A stretch of 64,000 nt of DNA from Treponema sp. GTDB lineage: Bacteria; Spirochaetota; Spirochaetia; Treponematales; Treponemataceae. The DNA is taken from contig JAILLQ010000019.1 of assembly GCA_024693045.1 (NCBI GenBank), positions 92,677 to 156,676 on the forward strand. The letters are read 5' to 3'. The notes under the pieces were generated by a model. The model was not told where the DNA came from. It did no database searches and saw nothing but the letters and a program-made list of their open reading frames with translations. The position numbers and the translations under genes were made by a program. Shown here piece after piece: positions 1-8,585 of the stretch (position 1 is the first letter of the stretch; the number at the start of each line of letters is the position of its first letter).

Positions 1-67
1 GGAATCTGAAACTTATGTTCGTCCGGACCCATACTTAAGTGTTTATGCATGGGCCCGAGGTCTTTAG
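1..67 (+). CDS. 3' end of an unidentified gene (partial)
   Basis: The second forward frame is open from the window edge to a TAG at 65-67 and would encode the last 21 residues of a protein, ending YLSVYAWARGL. Codon choice looks like real coding sequence. The stop lies 2 bases from the stop of the convergent permease gene, with no terminator hairpin between them. The fragment is too short to assign a family. Confidence 0.45.
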   Translation, partial: ESETYVRPDPYLSVYAWARGL

Positions 68-69
68 TT

Positions 70-1434
70 TTAATTAAGAGCCTTAAAAATAAAGTTTGCT
101 ACAAATAGAGCCGCAAGAATCCATGTAATAAGTGGAACTTCTTTTGCTCTTTTTGCTGCAACTTTGCAGATACAGTAGCTTAGAATTCCCCATACAATAC
201 CATTTGAAATAGAATATGAGAAAGGAAGTACGATTATTGCGATAAAGGCTGGAATTCCTTCTGATGGGTCTTCAAAATTAATCTTTGTAATAGATTTCAT
301 CATCATGTAACCAACAAAAATTAATGCAGGAGCGGTTGCTGCAGATGGAATAATGGCAAAGACATTAGATAAGAAAAGTGAAAAAAAGAACAAAAGAGCT
401 GTAACTATTGAAGCCAAACCTGTTCTGGCTCCAGCTGCAATTCCTGATGTAGATTCAACAAAACTTGTAACTGTTGAAGTTCCAAGACAAGCACCGAAAA
501 CTGTTCCGATAGAATCAGCGAGTAGAGCTTCTTTTCCGTTTTTAATAGAACCGTCTTCCTGCATCAAATCTGCTTCTTCAGCAACACCGATAAGAGTTCC
601 CAAAGTATCAAAGAAATCCATGAAAAAGAAAGTAAAGAAAATTACAAAGAACTGGCTGAATACCAGGGCTGAAATTTTGTGTGTAGAAGGATTTACAAAA
701 ATACCATTAAAATCGAAGCAGAAAAGATGAGGAGCAGAAGGAAGTGATAAGAGTTCAAAGTTTTCTGGAACTTTTGTTACTCCGAAAGGAATTCCTATTA
801 TTGTTGTAACTGCGATCGCAATTAAAACAGAACCACGAACATTCAAGATATAAAGAACAATAGTGATTATGAGTCCTATGGTTGCAACCAAGGCAGATTT
901 ATGAGCAATGTCAAAGTTTACAAATGAAAGAGGAGTGCCAGCATTTGTAGTAATTATTCCTGCATTTGACAAACCGATTAAAGTGATGAAAAGTCCGATT
1001 CCGACAGCAACAGATTTTTTTAATGAGTCTGGAAATGTTTTAACAAGGGCTTCTCTTATACCGCAAAGGGAAAGAATAATAAAAATTATACCTTCAATTA
1101 AAACGGCTGTAAGAGCTAGCTGCCAACGGACTCCCATTTCAAGAACGACAGTAAAACTAAAGAATGCATTTAAACCAAGTCCAGGGGCAAGTGCTATAGG
1201 TAGGTTTGCAAGGAAGCCCATTACCAGTGTAGCAACTGCAGCCGACACAGCTGTCGCTGTAAAAACTCCGTTCCATGAAGGAAGAATCCCTGCAGGAAGG
1301 TTCAAATCTTTCCCACTAAGGATGTTTGGGTTTACGGCAAGAATGTATGCCATAGCAAGGAATGTTGTAATTCCACCGATAATTTCTTTACTTACGGTAG
1401 AGTTACGTTCGGAAATTTTAAAAAACTTATCCAT
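70..1434 (-). CDS. NCS2/AzgA-type purine permease
   Basis: Inner-membrane uptake of purine bases (adenine, guanine or hypoxanthine) by proton symport, inferred from the AzgA/PbuG branch of the NCS2 family. The 454-residue product is almost entirely hydrophobic, with 12 or more likely membrane segments. It carries the family signatures PGLGLNAFF near residue 85, MDFFDTLGTLIGVA near 270 and an ADSIGTVFGACLGTSTVTS stretch near 305. The start is supported by AGAGG 7 nt upstream. It stands alone, divergent from gatB across 126 bp. I looked for a purine riboswitch in its leader and saw none. The exact substrate cannot be read from sequence. Confidence 0.9.
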   Translation of the reverse strand: MDKFFKISERNSTVSKEIIGGITTFLAMAYILAVNPNILSGKDLNLPAGILPSWNGVFTATAVSAAVATLVMGFLANLPIALAPGLGLNAFFSFTVVLEMGVRWQLALTAVLIEGIIFIILSLCGIREALVKTFPDSLKKSVAVGIGLFITLIGLSNAGIITTNAGTPLSFVNFDIAHKSALVATIGLIITIVLYILNVRGSVLIAIAVTTIIGIPFGVTKVPENFELLSLPSAPHLFCFDFNGIFVNPSTHKISALVFSQFFVIFFTFFFMDFFDTLGTLIGVAEEADLMQEDGSIKNGKEALLADSIGTVFGACLGTSTVTSFVESTSGIAAGARTGLASIVTALLFFFSLFLSNVFAIIPSAATAPALIFVGYMMMKSITKINFEDPSEGIPAFIAIIVLPFSYSISNGIVWGILSYCICKVAAKRAKEVPLITWILAALFVANFIFKALN

Positions 1435-1560
1435 CTGTTATACCTCTAAATAGTTTTAATTAGTCTAGCATTATGAACTTTAACTTTCAAACTCTATAGA
1501 AGAAAATTAATCAATGTGATAAACTTTTATCGAATTTTTTAGTTAATTTAAGGAAATTTT

Positions 1561-3096
1561 ATGGCTATAGACAAATGGGAAATTGTAATCGGATGTGAAA
1601 TCCATACTCAGCTTCTGACAAAAACAAAGGCTTTTTGTGCCTGTGAAAACCGTTACGGTGGAATGCCTGACACTCGCGTGTGTCCGGTTTGTCTGGGGCT
1701 TCCGGGAGCTATGCCAAGAATTTCTAAAGGTTATGTAGAACTTGGAGCTGTTGCCGGACTTGCATTGAATTGTGATATTGCTTCTTATACAAAATTTGAC
1801 CGCAAGCATTACTTCTATCCTGACCTTGCAAAGGGATATCAGATTACTCAGTATGACTTACCACTTTGCACAGACGGTTTTGTAGATTTACCATTACGCC
1901 ATTACCCAAAAGACCAGCAGCCAGGTGGTGAAAAATGTCGTACAAAGAACTTTATCGGCGAAGACTGTATTGTAGAAGGAAAATATCGTCGTGTTCGTGT
2001 AGAACGCATTCACCTTGAGGAAGACGTAGGTAAGTCCCTTCACTTGCAGGGTGCTCACTCTTACATCGATTATAACCGTTGTGGTACTCCTCTTATCGAA
2101 ATTGTAACAAAACCTGATATGACTAGTCCTGAAGAAGCAGCTCTTTTTATGCAGACAGTTCAAGAAATCCTTCGTTATGTAAAAGTAACAAAGGGTAATC
2201 TAGAAGAAGGTAATATGCGATGTGATGCAAACATCAACCTTAATGTGTGGGAAGATGGAAAGTTGTATCATACTCCAATTTCAGAAATTAAAAACTTAAA
2301 CTCATTTAAATCTATTCGAGATGCTTGTACTTATGAAGCTCAGCGTCAGTTAAAAGAATTCCAGGAAGACAGACAAGAATTTAATCCTGGTTTTAAGAAT
2401 ACAATGAACTGGGATGAAGAAAAGGGTGAAACTCAGATTATGCGTACAAAGAATAGTTTTGTTGACTATCGCTTTACTACAGAACCTGATATTAAACCTT
2501 TTACAGTAAGTACAGAACTTGTAGAAGCCGCAGCAGAAAGAGTAGGTGAACTTCCAGAACAGAAGAGAATCCGTTTCCAGGAAGAATTTGGCCTTACTCA
2601 GTTTGATTCGGAAGTTCTTACAGGAACTAGAGACCTTTCTCTTTGGTTTGAAGAAGCCGCTGCAGGTTCAAAATCTCCTAAACGTGTAGCAAACCTTATA
2701 ATTGCAGAACTTCTTGCAGTTTTGAATGAAAAGAAAGAAACAATCAACGATGTAAAAATAACACCAAAACACATTGCAGAACTTGCTGATGCTCTTGAAG
2801 GCAAAAAGATTACTTCAAAGCAGGGTAAGGAAGTGTTTGCAGAAATGCTTCAGTCTAACAAGCTTCCTTCTGTTATAATTAAAGAAAAAGGTATGGAAGT
2901 TGTAAGTGATTCTGGTGAAATCGAAAAAATTGTTGATCAGGTTATTGCTTCTAATCCAAAGGCTATTGAAGATTTCAAGAAAGGAAAGACAAATGTTGTC
3001 GGATGGCTCATGGGTCAGGTTATGAAAGCTTCTCAAGGTAAGGCAAATCCTGGTCAGGCAACAAAGATGATTAACGAAAAGTTAGCTAAATTGTAA
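1561..3096 (+). CDS. gatB: Aspartyl/glutamyl-tRNA(Asn/Gln) amidotransferase subunit B
   Basis: Cytoplasmic subunit of the GatCAB transamidosome, which converts Glu-tRNA(Gln) or Asp-tRNA(Asn) to the amidated form; GatB holds the kinase and tRNA-binding parts. The 511-residue length is normal. It begins with the family GCEIHTQLLTKTKAFC motif, followed by CPVCLGLPGAMP, YFYPDLAKGYQITQYD and CGTPLIEIVTKPDM. The C-terminal part is the helical YqeY/tail domain. AAGGA lies 6 nt before the ATG. gatA and gatC are not adjacent. Three small genes follow closely (27, 20 and 24 bp gaps) and may be co-transcribed. Confidence 0.97.
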   Translation: MAIDKWEIVIGCEIHTQLLTKTKAFCACENRYGGMPDTRVCPVCLGLPGAMPRISKGYVELGAVAGLALNCDIASYTKFDRKHYFYPDLAKGYQITQYDLPLCTDGFVDLPLRHYPKDQQPGGEKCRTKNFIGEDCIVEGKYRRVRVERIHLEEDVGKSLHLQGAHSYIDYNRCGTPLIEIVTKPDMTSPEEAALFMQTVQEILRYVKVTKGNLEEGNMRCDANINLNVWEDGKLYHTPISEIKNLNSFKSIRDACTYEAQRQLKEFQEDRQEFNPGFKNTMNWDEEKGETQIMRTKNSFVDYRFTTEPDIKPFTVSTELVEAAAERVGELPEQKRIRFQEEFGLTQFDSEVLTGTRDLSLWFEEAAAGSKSPKRVANLIIAELLAVLNEKKETINDVKITPKHIAELADALEGKKITSKQGKEVFAEMLQSNKLPSVIIKEKGMEVVSDSGEIEKIVDQVIASNPKAIEDFKKGKTNVVGWLMGQVMKASQGKANPGQATKMINEKLAKL

Positions 3097-3123
3097 TGAC
3101 TATTTAGAATTAAAAGTGAGCCT

Positions 3124-3924
3124 ATGTCAGAAATAGATTTTTTGAGAAATGAGATTTTCTCTAGATTCGGTTCTGTAAAAAGAGCCCGTGGATGTTTTCT
3201 GTATACTGCAAAGGGTGTTCGCCTGACAGATTTATATCAGGAAGGTGGACGAGCCGTTTTGGGCTGGGGAGGTTCTTCAGCTTTTACCCTTTTTAAGAAT
3301 ACTATGAACAGGGGACTGACAGGTTCTTTTCCAACAGATTATCCTCATAGAAGTAAAAGGGCTGTGGAAAAACTTTTTAATTCAAGTCGGGAACTATTTT
3401 ACTTTTCTTCAAAAGAAGCTGCTTTAAGATCCGCTATTATGCTTTCTCCGGCGGGCACTTCGATGTTTCGCCCATGGAGTCCTGCTGAAACGAATTGGGC
3501 TAAGGTGGATTGTATCGTTTTTGTGCCTCCTTTAGCATGGTCTGAAAATCTTTATATACTTGCTGTAAATACAGAACTGTGCCAGAAGAAGTCCGACCTT
3601 TTTGCGTCAATCAAATCTGATACTTTTGTGCCTGCACCTTTACATGCAGGAATTGCCCGTTCAATTTATGATTTGATTAAGGTGATTCAGGAAAGAGAAG
3701 AAAAAGACTGGTTTATTTATGATACCATTCTAACAAAGTATTGGGAAAGAAAAGGTCCTTATCTTTTTTCAAAGGTTCCTTTAGAAAAATACAAGGCTTT
3801 TATTCAGCATTGTTTAGATTGTAATCTTGTAATTTCTCCAGATTGCAGGGAACCTTCTTTGGTACCTTATGGCGCTGACAAGGGAGTTTTTTCTAAATTA
3901 AAGAACAAGCCTTTTGAATTTTAA
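3124..3924 (+). CDS. Degenerate class III aminotransferase-like protein
   Basis: The function is unknown. Residues 20-60 (RGCFLYTAKGVRLTDLYQEG, then GRAVLGWGG) resemble the entry strand of fold-type I class III PLP aminotransferases such as ArgD. The product is only 266 residues against about 400 for those enzymes, and I see no lysine motif for the PLP Schiff base. It may be a pseudoenzyme or a truncated relative. No signal peptide. It sits 27 bp after gatB and 20 bp before a small membrane protein. The reading frame is intact, so the short form seems to be maintained. Confidence 0.6.
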   Translation: MSEIDFLRNEIFSRFGSVKRARGCFLYTAKGVRLTDLYQEGGRAVLGWGGSSAFTLFKNTMNRGLTGSFPTDYPHRSKRAVEKLFNSSRELFYFSSKEAALRSAIMLSPAGTSMFRPWSPAETNWAKVDCIVFVPPLAWSENLYILAVNTELCQKKSDLFASIKSDTFVPAPLHAGIARSIYDLIKVIQEREEKDWFIYDTILTKYWERKGPYLFSKVPLEKYKAFIQHCLDCNLVISPDCREPSLVPYGADKGVFSKLKNKPFEF

Positions 3925-3944
3925 AATGTGCATTAGGAGTTATA

Positions 3945-4235
3945 ATGTCTCAGTCTGAAATGATTCTATACGCTGTAAAACTTATCCTAGGAGGAATAAC
4001 TGCTTTGACCGCAGTTATGTTGTACTCAAAAACAAAAGACGGTGCCTGGATTAGTTTAATTGCAGGGTTTGTAAGTCTTTATGTTGGATATGTCTATGAA
4101 CTGTTACAGGGTTTAGGAATGTCTATTCCTCATGAGATTTATATTCTGGAAATACCTCTTACGGGCTTGATTTTTACTGTTCTTCCGGGGCTTTTCTTTA
4201 TCCTTGCTTTTGCGATAATGTTGACTAGAAAATAA
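3945..4235 (+). CDS. Small three-helix membrane protein
   Basis: A 96-residue hydrophobic protein with likely membrane helices near residues 5-25, 32-50 and 68-92. I do not recognise the family. AGGAG lies 6 nt before the ATG. It is close to its neighbours on both sides, so co-transcription with gatB and the ASCH gene is likely. Nothing indicates substrate or partner. Confidence 0.7.
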   Translation: MSQSEMILYAVKLILGGITALTAVMLYSKTKDGAWISLIAGFVSLYVGYVYELLQGLGMSIPHEIYILEIPLTGLIFTVLPGLFFILAFAIMLTRK

Positions 4236-4259
4236 GTAGTATTTTAGGCGGAGGTTTTT

Positions 4260-4718
4260 ATGGCACTTTCTCAGGCAGATGAATTTTGGGCTGATTTTAT
4301 AAAAAATACTGGACGCGATGAAGATGATCGTTGCGCTGGTGATATTGATTTTGAATCTGGTGGCATAAAAAATGATGCTCAAGTTGCAATGATTCTTGCT
4401 GGAAAGAAAAAGGCCATTTTTTCTACATTCGCATCTTATAACGCAGATGGCGAGCCTCTTCCTGTAACAGGTGAACTCTACTTATTGATGGATCGAAGTA
4501 AAACTCCTAGGGCTGTCCTTGAACTTGAAAATGTAATAGTTTTACCATTTAATGAAGTTCCATGGTCTTTGGCTCAGCTTGAAGGAGAAGACTCTTCTCT
4601 TGAGGAATGGAAGGAAAGGCAGGAAGAGTATCTAAAAGATGAAGGAGCTATAGTCGGCTTTACTTTTTCTCCAGATTTAAAACTTATATGCCAGATTTTT
4701 AATGTTGTATACCGCTAG
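4260..4718 (+). CDS. ASCH domain protein (YhfF-like)
   Basis: A 152-residue cytosolic protein. The stretch KKAIFSTFASYNADGEPLP (near residues 50-70), followed by a VIVLPFNEVPWSLAQLEGE segment and LEEWKERQEEY, matches the ASCH/YhfF family layout. ASCH domains are predicted RNA-binding or RNA-processing modules and some bind modified nucleobases; the target here is unknown. GGAGG lies 6 nt before the ATG. Its last 20 bp overlap the convergent metallophosphoesterase gene. Confidence 0.8.
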   Translation: MALSQADEFWADFIKNTGRDEDDRCAGDIDFESGGIKNDAQVAMILAGKKKAIFSTFASYNADGEPLPVTGELYLLMDRSKTPRAVLELENVIVLPFNEVPWSLAQLEGEDSSLEEWKERQEEYLKDEGAIVGFTFSPDLKLICQIFNVVYR

Positions 4719-5595
4719 TTTCAGCAGTGAATACTAAATCAATAATAACAAGTTCTGGATTATTAAAGATTCGTGGAAGTTTTGGCTGCTGGTAAGAAAG
4801 TCCTCTGCTTACAATCATGACTTTTCTGCCATTTTTGTCCCTACAAGTGTATTTTCCTCCTGCATATTTTGGAAACAATCCTTGCATGGGTGCGTATATT
4901 CCATTTATACCAAACAGCCGCCACTGTCCGCCATGTGCATGACCAGAAAGAATAAGGTCAAAGCCTGTTTTTTTGTAAATTTCAAAGTATTCAGGTCTGT
5001 GGGCTAAAAGGATTTTGAAAGCTTCTTTGTTTTTAATTGAAAGTTTTTCACACTCTTCCCATAAAGAAAAAATCCTTTTGATGTAGGCTTCCTTATCGTC
5101 TTTATCTTTTAAGCGTTCTTTCTCTGATAAATCGGCAAAAGGGTCATCTATGCCGGCTATAATAAATTCTTTTTCTTTTACTTCTTCTATAAGAGCCTTG
5201 TTGTTTAGAACTTTTCCGCCGGCTTCTTCTATTAAATAATTGAATTCGTCATTGTGGTATAAATAGTATTCGTGATTTCCCGTTATGTAGAAAATGGGAC
5301 ATAAATCTTTAATTCCATTCAAAAGGAATTTTACATTTTCTACTGGTTTTAGTTTTTTCTGTTTAAAATCAAAAGTATCCCCAGTAAGAAAAATTAAATC
5401 TGGTTTTGCCTTGATTATTTTTTCAATCAGTACTTTTTCGTTTTTTCCAAAATCATTGCTGTGAAAATCTGAAATTTGAACAATTCTTACTTTACTTTCT
5501 TTATCATCTGTGTAATCCAGTTGATAGATGGGAGTATGAATAGTTTTGCAAGAAGCTATGGCGATTATAAAAAGAAGAAGAAAACACGATTTCAT
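4699..5595 (-). CDS. Lipoprotein metallophosphoesterase (calcineurin-like)
   Basis: A two-metal phosphoesterase expected outside the cytoplasmic membrane. A short signal peptide ends in an AIASC lipobox with the lipidated Cys at 16. The metal motifs are in order: DFH at 43-45, GDTFD at 72-76, GNHEY at 106-110, an AHRPEYFE His near 200 and GHAHGGQ near 218. This fits the YkuE-type group, which also includes lipid-A precursor hydrolases; the substrate is not established. There is no Shine-Dalgarno sequence. A TATAAT box at 5603-5608 ends 7 nt before the ATG, so the mRNA may be leaderless. Confidence 0.88.
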   Translation of the reverse strand: MKSCFLLLFIIAIASCKTIHTPIYQLDYTDDKESKVRIVQISDFHSNDFGKNEKVLIEKIIKAKPDLIFLTGDTFDFKQKKLKPVENVKFLLNGIKDLCPIFYITGNHEYYLYHNDEFNYLIEEAGGKVLNNKALIEEVKEKEFIIAGIDDPFADLSEKERLKDKDDKEAYIKRIFSLWEECEKLSIKNKEAFKILLAHRPEYFEIYKKTGFDLILSGHAHGGQWRLFGINGIYAPMQGLFPKYAGGKYTCRDKNGRKVMIVSRGLSYQQPKLPRIFNNPELVIIDLVFTAETSGIQH

Positions 5596-5602
5596 TCTAT
5601 AA

Positions 5603-5608
5603 ATTATA
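5603..5608 (-). promoter_or_regulatory. -10 box 7 nt before the metallophosphoesterase ATG
   Basis: TATAAT on the minus strand, with 7 nt between it and the ATG. No Shine-Dalgarno sequence lies between. The -35 element is unclear. Transcription would be expected to begin at or next to the start codon. Confidence 0.6.
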
Positions 5609-5652
5609 AAGCATAGAAGAAAAAAAGTCGCTAATCGCTTAAAATCATTTTC

Positions 5653-5681
5653 TTGTCTAGCCTTATTTTAGGGTATATAAT
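5653..5681 (+). promoter_or_regulatory. Sigma-70-type promoter for the 5713 gene
   Basis: TTGTCT (5653-5658), a 17-bp spacer, then TATAAT (5676-5681). Transcription would start near 5688, leaving a leader of about 25 nt that contains the GGAGG used by the ATG at 5713. Confidence 0.7.
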
Positions 5682-5712
5682 AAGTTATCTTTATTTAAAG
5701 ATGGAGGAAAAA

Positions 5713-6171
5713 ATGGGTAAATCTGCTAAGAATTTATCACTTGGAAAACTTATTCTTCAGCTTGCAATCGGTGCAATGCTGGTAGTAGCTGGTATTTGGG
5801 TTTTGGCAAATACTAAGAGTGGTGGAGATGAAGCTGTAAAAGCGATCCGCAAAATTTTTGATGACAAAGATGTAGGTAAAATTGTCGGCGTAGTATTCGG
5901 TGTAATCGAACTTATCGCTGGTGGATTCCTTGTTCTTGAACCATTTGTAAGTGTTTTACACAATTATACTTCTCTAGCAATTCTTGCAGTAATTGCAATT
6001 TGGGTTATTGCAATTGTTCTTATTGATTTCTGCGGAACAGGTTCTGGCGGACTTCTTTCACCTTCAATTTCTATTGGGGATATAGAAGAAACAGAAGATT
6101 TCCTTAAGTGGCTTTACCAGTTTGCAGGTCATGCAACTATAGTTGGAGCTCTTGTTGCTATTCGTGACTAA
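5713..6171 (+). CDS. Membrane protein of unknown function
   Basis: A 152-residue protein with about four hydrophobic segments (near 12-30, 60-78, 90-115 and 130-150). I do not recognise the family. I place the start at 5713, not at the upstream in-frame ATG at 5701, because GGAGG at 5703-5707 overlaps that ATG and is spaced correctly for 5713. A strong hairpin terminator follows the stop. It appears to be a single-gene transcript with its own promoter. Confidence 0.75.
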   Translation: MGKSAKNLSLGKLILQLAIGAMLVVAGIWVLANTKSGGDEAVKAIRKIFDDKDVGKIVGVVFGVIELIAGGFLVLEPFVSVLHNYTSLAILAVIAIWVIAIVLIDFCGTGSGGLLSPSISIGDIEETEDFLKWLYQFAGHATIVGALVAIRD

Positions 6172-6197
6172 TTGCTGACTTCTTAAATGAAGTTTTT

Positions 6198-6240
6198 AAG
6201 CAGAAATTTGCCTTTTATGTGCAGATTTCTGCTTTTTTTC
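6198..6240 (+). terminator. Rho-independent terminator
   Basis: AAGCAGAAATTTGC and GCAGATTTCTGCTT form a 13-14 bp stem with one mismatch, followed by a run of T. It closes the 5713 gene and argues against any start for the next gene upstream of 6240. Confidence 0.85.
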
Positions 6241-6252
6241 TTTAAATCTTCC

Positions 6253-6258
6253 GATAAT
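6253..6258 (+). promoter_or_regulatory. -10 box 6 nt before the ATG at 6265
   Basis: GATAAT, then AAAAGT, then the ATG. It lies just downstream of a terminator and has no Shine-Dalgarno sequence after it. The layout is the same as before the gene at 34032. Confidence 0.5.
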
Positions 6259-6264
6259 AAAAGT

Positions 6265-6885
6265 ATGAAAAAAATTATTTTATGCTTTTGCTTTTTGCTT
6301 ATTTCATTTTTTGCTTTTGCTGAAACAGATAGTATTGTTAGAACAGATCTCGGATTTTCTACAGGAATTCCTGTTTACAGCCACCGTGATGATACAGTTA
6401 CATTTGAAGAATCCAGGGCAATTATAGGTACTTTTGCAGATATATCATTTAAATTAGGACAGCCCCTAAGGTTTTTGTTTGGTGCAGATGTAATGTCTGA
6501 TTTTATGTGGGGTGGAACAGACTATAATTATCATTTGGATTACGCTGGATGGGCTGGAATTAAGTTTTATCCTGGTTTTGGCGGATTAAATTTTTCCATA
6601 TCATATGCACTTGGCAGCCGAACAGACTTTGTTTCTGTAACGGATAAAAAACTTAATTTCTATGACTACAATGGAAGTTCTATTCCTTATTTTAAAGAAG
6701 AAAGTGATACTTACGTCGAAAGTACCGCCTGGGGAAATGGTTTCAGAATTTCTTTTGATTATGATTTCCTTTATGGTAATGATAACAGTTTCGCTCCTGC
6801 CTTAGGAGGTTATTACCGCTGTATGCCTCGAGGTAATGATAACTGGGACAATATTTTTGCAGTGTACATTTCTTTTGGATTTTAA
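6265..6885 (+). CDS. Predicted outer-membrane or periplasmic beta-rich protein
   Basis: A 206-residue product with a clear signal peptide (MKKIILCFCFLLISFFAFA, cut before ETDS). The mature part is rich in Gly, Tyr, Phe and alternating polar/hydrophobic strands and ends in an aromatic residue (SFGF), as many small beta-barrels do. I chose 6265 as the start because earlier in-frame ATGs lie before or inside the terminator at 6198-6240. There is no Shine-Dalgarno sequence. A hairpin terminator follows. The family is not recognised. Confidence 0.72.
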   Translation: MKKIILCFCFLLISFFAFAETDSIVRTDLGFSTGIPVYSHRDDTVTFEESRAIIGTFADISFKLGQPLRFLFGADVMSDFMWGGTDYNYHLDYAGWAGIKFYPGFGGLNFSISYALGSRTDFVSVTDKKLNFYDYNGSSIPYFKEESDTYVESTAWGNGFRISFDYDFLYGNDNSFAPALGGYYRCMPRGNDNWDNIFAVYISFGF

Positions 6886-6910
6886 ATATTCTTTTCTTGT
6901 TAAATAAATA

Positions 6911-6941
6911 GGGCTGTCATTTCTGACAGCCCCTTTGTTTT
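6911..6941 (+). terminator. Terminator between convergent genes
   Basis: GGGCTGTCA and TGACAGCCC form a perfect 9-bp stem with a TTTC loop, followed by CTTTG and a T run. It ends the 6265 gene. On the minus strand the same stem lies just downstream of rny and may also end that transcript. Confidence 0.85.
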
Positions 6942-6949
6942 TTATTGAA

Positions 6950-8485
6950 TTATCTTGCGTATTCTATGATACGAGTTTCACGAATCATTGTAATTCTGAT
7001 TCTTCCTGGATACTTCAAATCGTTTTCAATTTGTTTTGCAATATCGCTTGCTAACTGCTTTACTTCGTTATCTGCAATTTTTTCATTGTTTACAAGAATA
7101 CGAAGTTCGCGACCGGCTTGAATAGCGTAAGCTTTTTCAACACCTTCAAAGTTTTCTGCGATTGCTTCAAGGTTTTCAAGTCGTTTAACGTAGTTGTCTA
7201 CTGTTTCACGACGGGCACCAGGTCTTGCAGCTGAAATTGCATCTGCAATCTGAACAATGATTGCTTCAAGTGTTGTAGGTTCAACATCATTGTGGTGAGC
7301 AGCAATAGCATTGATAACTCTTGGGTCTTCGCCCATTTTGCGAGCCATATCAGCACCAACTTCTGCGTGGTTCTGGTCGCTGTCATTTTCAGCTCCCTTA
7401 CCGATATCGTGAAGGATAGCTGCTCTTTTTGCCAATTCTCTGTCTGCTCCAACTTCTGCTGCGAGCATAGAAGCAACTGTTGCAACTTCTTTTGAGTGAA
7501 TAAGTACATTCTGACCGTAACTTGTTCGGAAGTAAAGGCGGCCAAGAGCACGAATTCCATCTGTAGGAAGATTGTGGATACCAAGGTCAAATAATGCCTT
7601 TTCTCCTTCTTCGTAAATCTTGTTCTGAATTTCGCGAGTAACTTTCTGAACAACTTCTTCGATTCTTGCCGGGTGAATTCGTCCGTCAGAAATAAGTCGT
7701 TCCAAAGACTGTTTTGCGATTTCTTTTCTTACAGGATCAAAACATGAAATTACAACTGCTTCTGGTGTATCATCAATTATGATGTCTACTCCAGTGAGTG
7801 TTTCAAGTGCACGAATATTTCGTCCTTCTCGTCCGATAATACGTCCCTTCATTTCATCGCTTGGAAGAGATACTGTTGTTACAGTAATGTCACTTGTAGT
7901 TTCCGGCGCAATACGCTGGATTGCGGAAACTAAAATTTCCCGGGCGCGTTTTTCTGCAGAAAGTTGTGCGTCCTGTTCTATCTTGTTTAATAGTGCCTGT
8001 GCATCGTGGCGGGCATCATTTTCAAGATTTTTGATAATAAGGTCTTTTGCTTCCTGAGCAGAAAGTCCTGAAATGCGTTCAAGTTCCCTGCGATAAGTTT
8101 CTTCCTGTACAGCAAGAGAGGCTTCTCTCTTTTTCATAGCAGTAAGTCTTTCATCACATTCCTTTTCTCTTTTTTCACATTCCGCAGCTTTCTGGTCAAC
8201 AAGTTCTTCTTTTTTGTTTACGCGTGCTTCAAATCTTTGAACTTCGGCACGACGTTCCCTGTTTTCCCTTTCCTGCTGGTTTCGTTCACGAATGAGTTCA
8301 TCTTTTGCATTAAGCAAAATTTCTTTTTTCTGAGCTTCAGCTTCTTTTATTGCATCCTGTTTAACACGTTCTGCTTTTTGCTCTGACGCTGATAATTGAA
8401 ATCTGGCATAAACCAGTCGAATAGTCCATCCAAGAACGATTCCAACAATAGGGAGAATGATGAACATTATAATGTTCGAATTCAT
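6950..8485 (-). CDS. rny: Ribonuclease Y
   Basis: Membrane-anchored endoribonuclease that starts mRNA decay. The 511-residue length is typical. In order: an N-terminal membrane helix (residues 3-25), a long charged coiled coil (about 30-200), a KH domain with GRIIGREGRNIRALETLTG near 215-232, and an HD domain with AAILHDIGKG near 350 and NAIAAHHND near 390. AAGGAG sits well before the ATG. It lies alone on the minus strand, downstream of the lptB cluster with a 100-bp gap. Confidence 0.97.
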   Translation of the reverse strand: MNSNIIMFIILPIVGIVLGWTIRLVYARFQLSASEQKAERVKQDAIKEAEAQKKEILLNAKDELIRERNQQERENRERRAEVQRFEARVNKKEELVDQKAAECEKREKECDERLTAMKKREASLAVQEETYRRELERISGLSAQEAKDLIIKNLENDARHDAQALLNKIEQDAQLSAEKRAREILVSAIQRIAPETTSDITVTTVSLPSDEMKGRIIGREGRNIRALETLTGVDIIIDDTPEAVVISCFDPVRKEIAKQSLERLISDGRIHPARIEEVVQKVTREIQNKIYEEGEKALFDLGIHNLPTDGIRALGRLYFRTSYGQNVLIHSKEVATVASMLAAEVGADRELAKRAAILHDIGKGAENDSDQNHAEVGADMARKMGEDPRVINAIAAHHNDVEPTTLEAIIVQIADAISAARPGARRETVDNYVKRLENLEAIAENFEGVEKAYAIQAGRELRILVNNEKIADNEVKQLASDIAKQIENDLKYPGRIRITMIRETRIIEYAR

Positions 8486-8585
8486 GTTTTCTCCTTAAAA
8501 TTTTAGAATGGTTCTAGTCTCTATTTTAGTGTATGAATTATCTGTTGTCAAATAAAGTGCTAGATATATGTAGAAAATGAATGAA

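Noticed and set aside
353..1453. Two plus-strand frames (353-730 and 908-1453)
   Set aside because: They are opposite-strand shadows of the permease gene with no start signals and no recognisable product.
1435..1560. Possible purine riboswitch before the permease
   Set aside because: No conserved purine-aptamer loops or paired P1/P2/P3 elements can be drawn in these 126 bp.
6187..6264. An earlier start for the 6265 gene
   Set aside because: The upstream codons fall in or before the terminator at 6198-6240, and the signal peptide begins at 6265.
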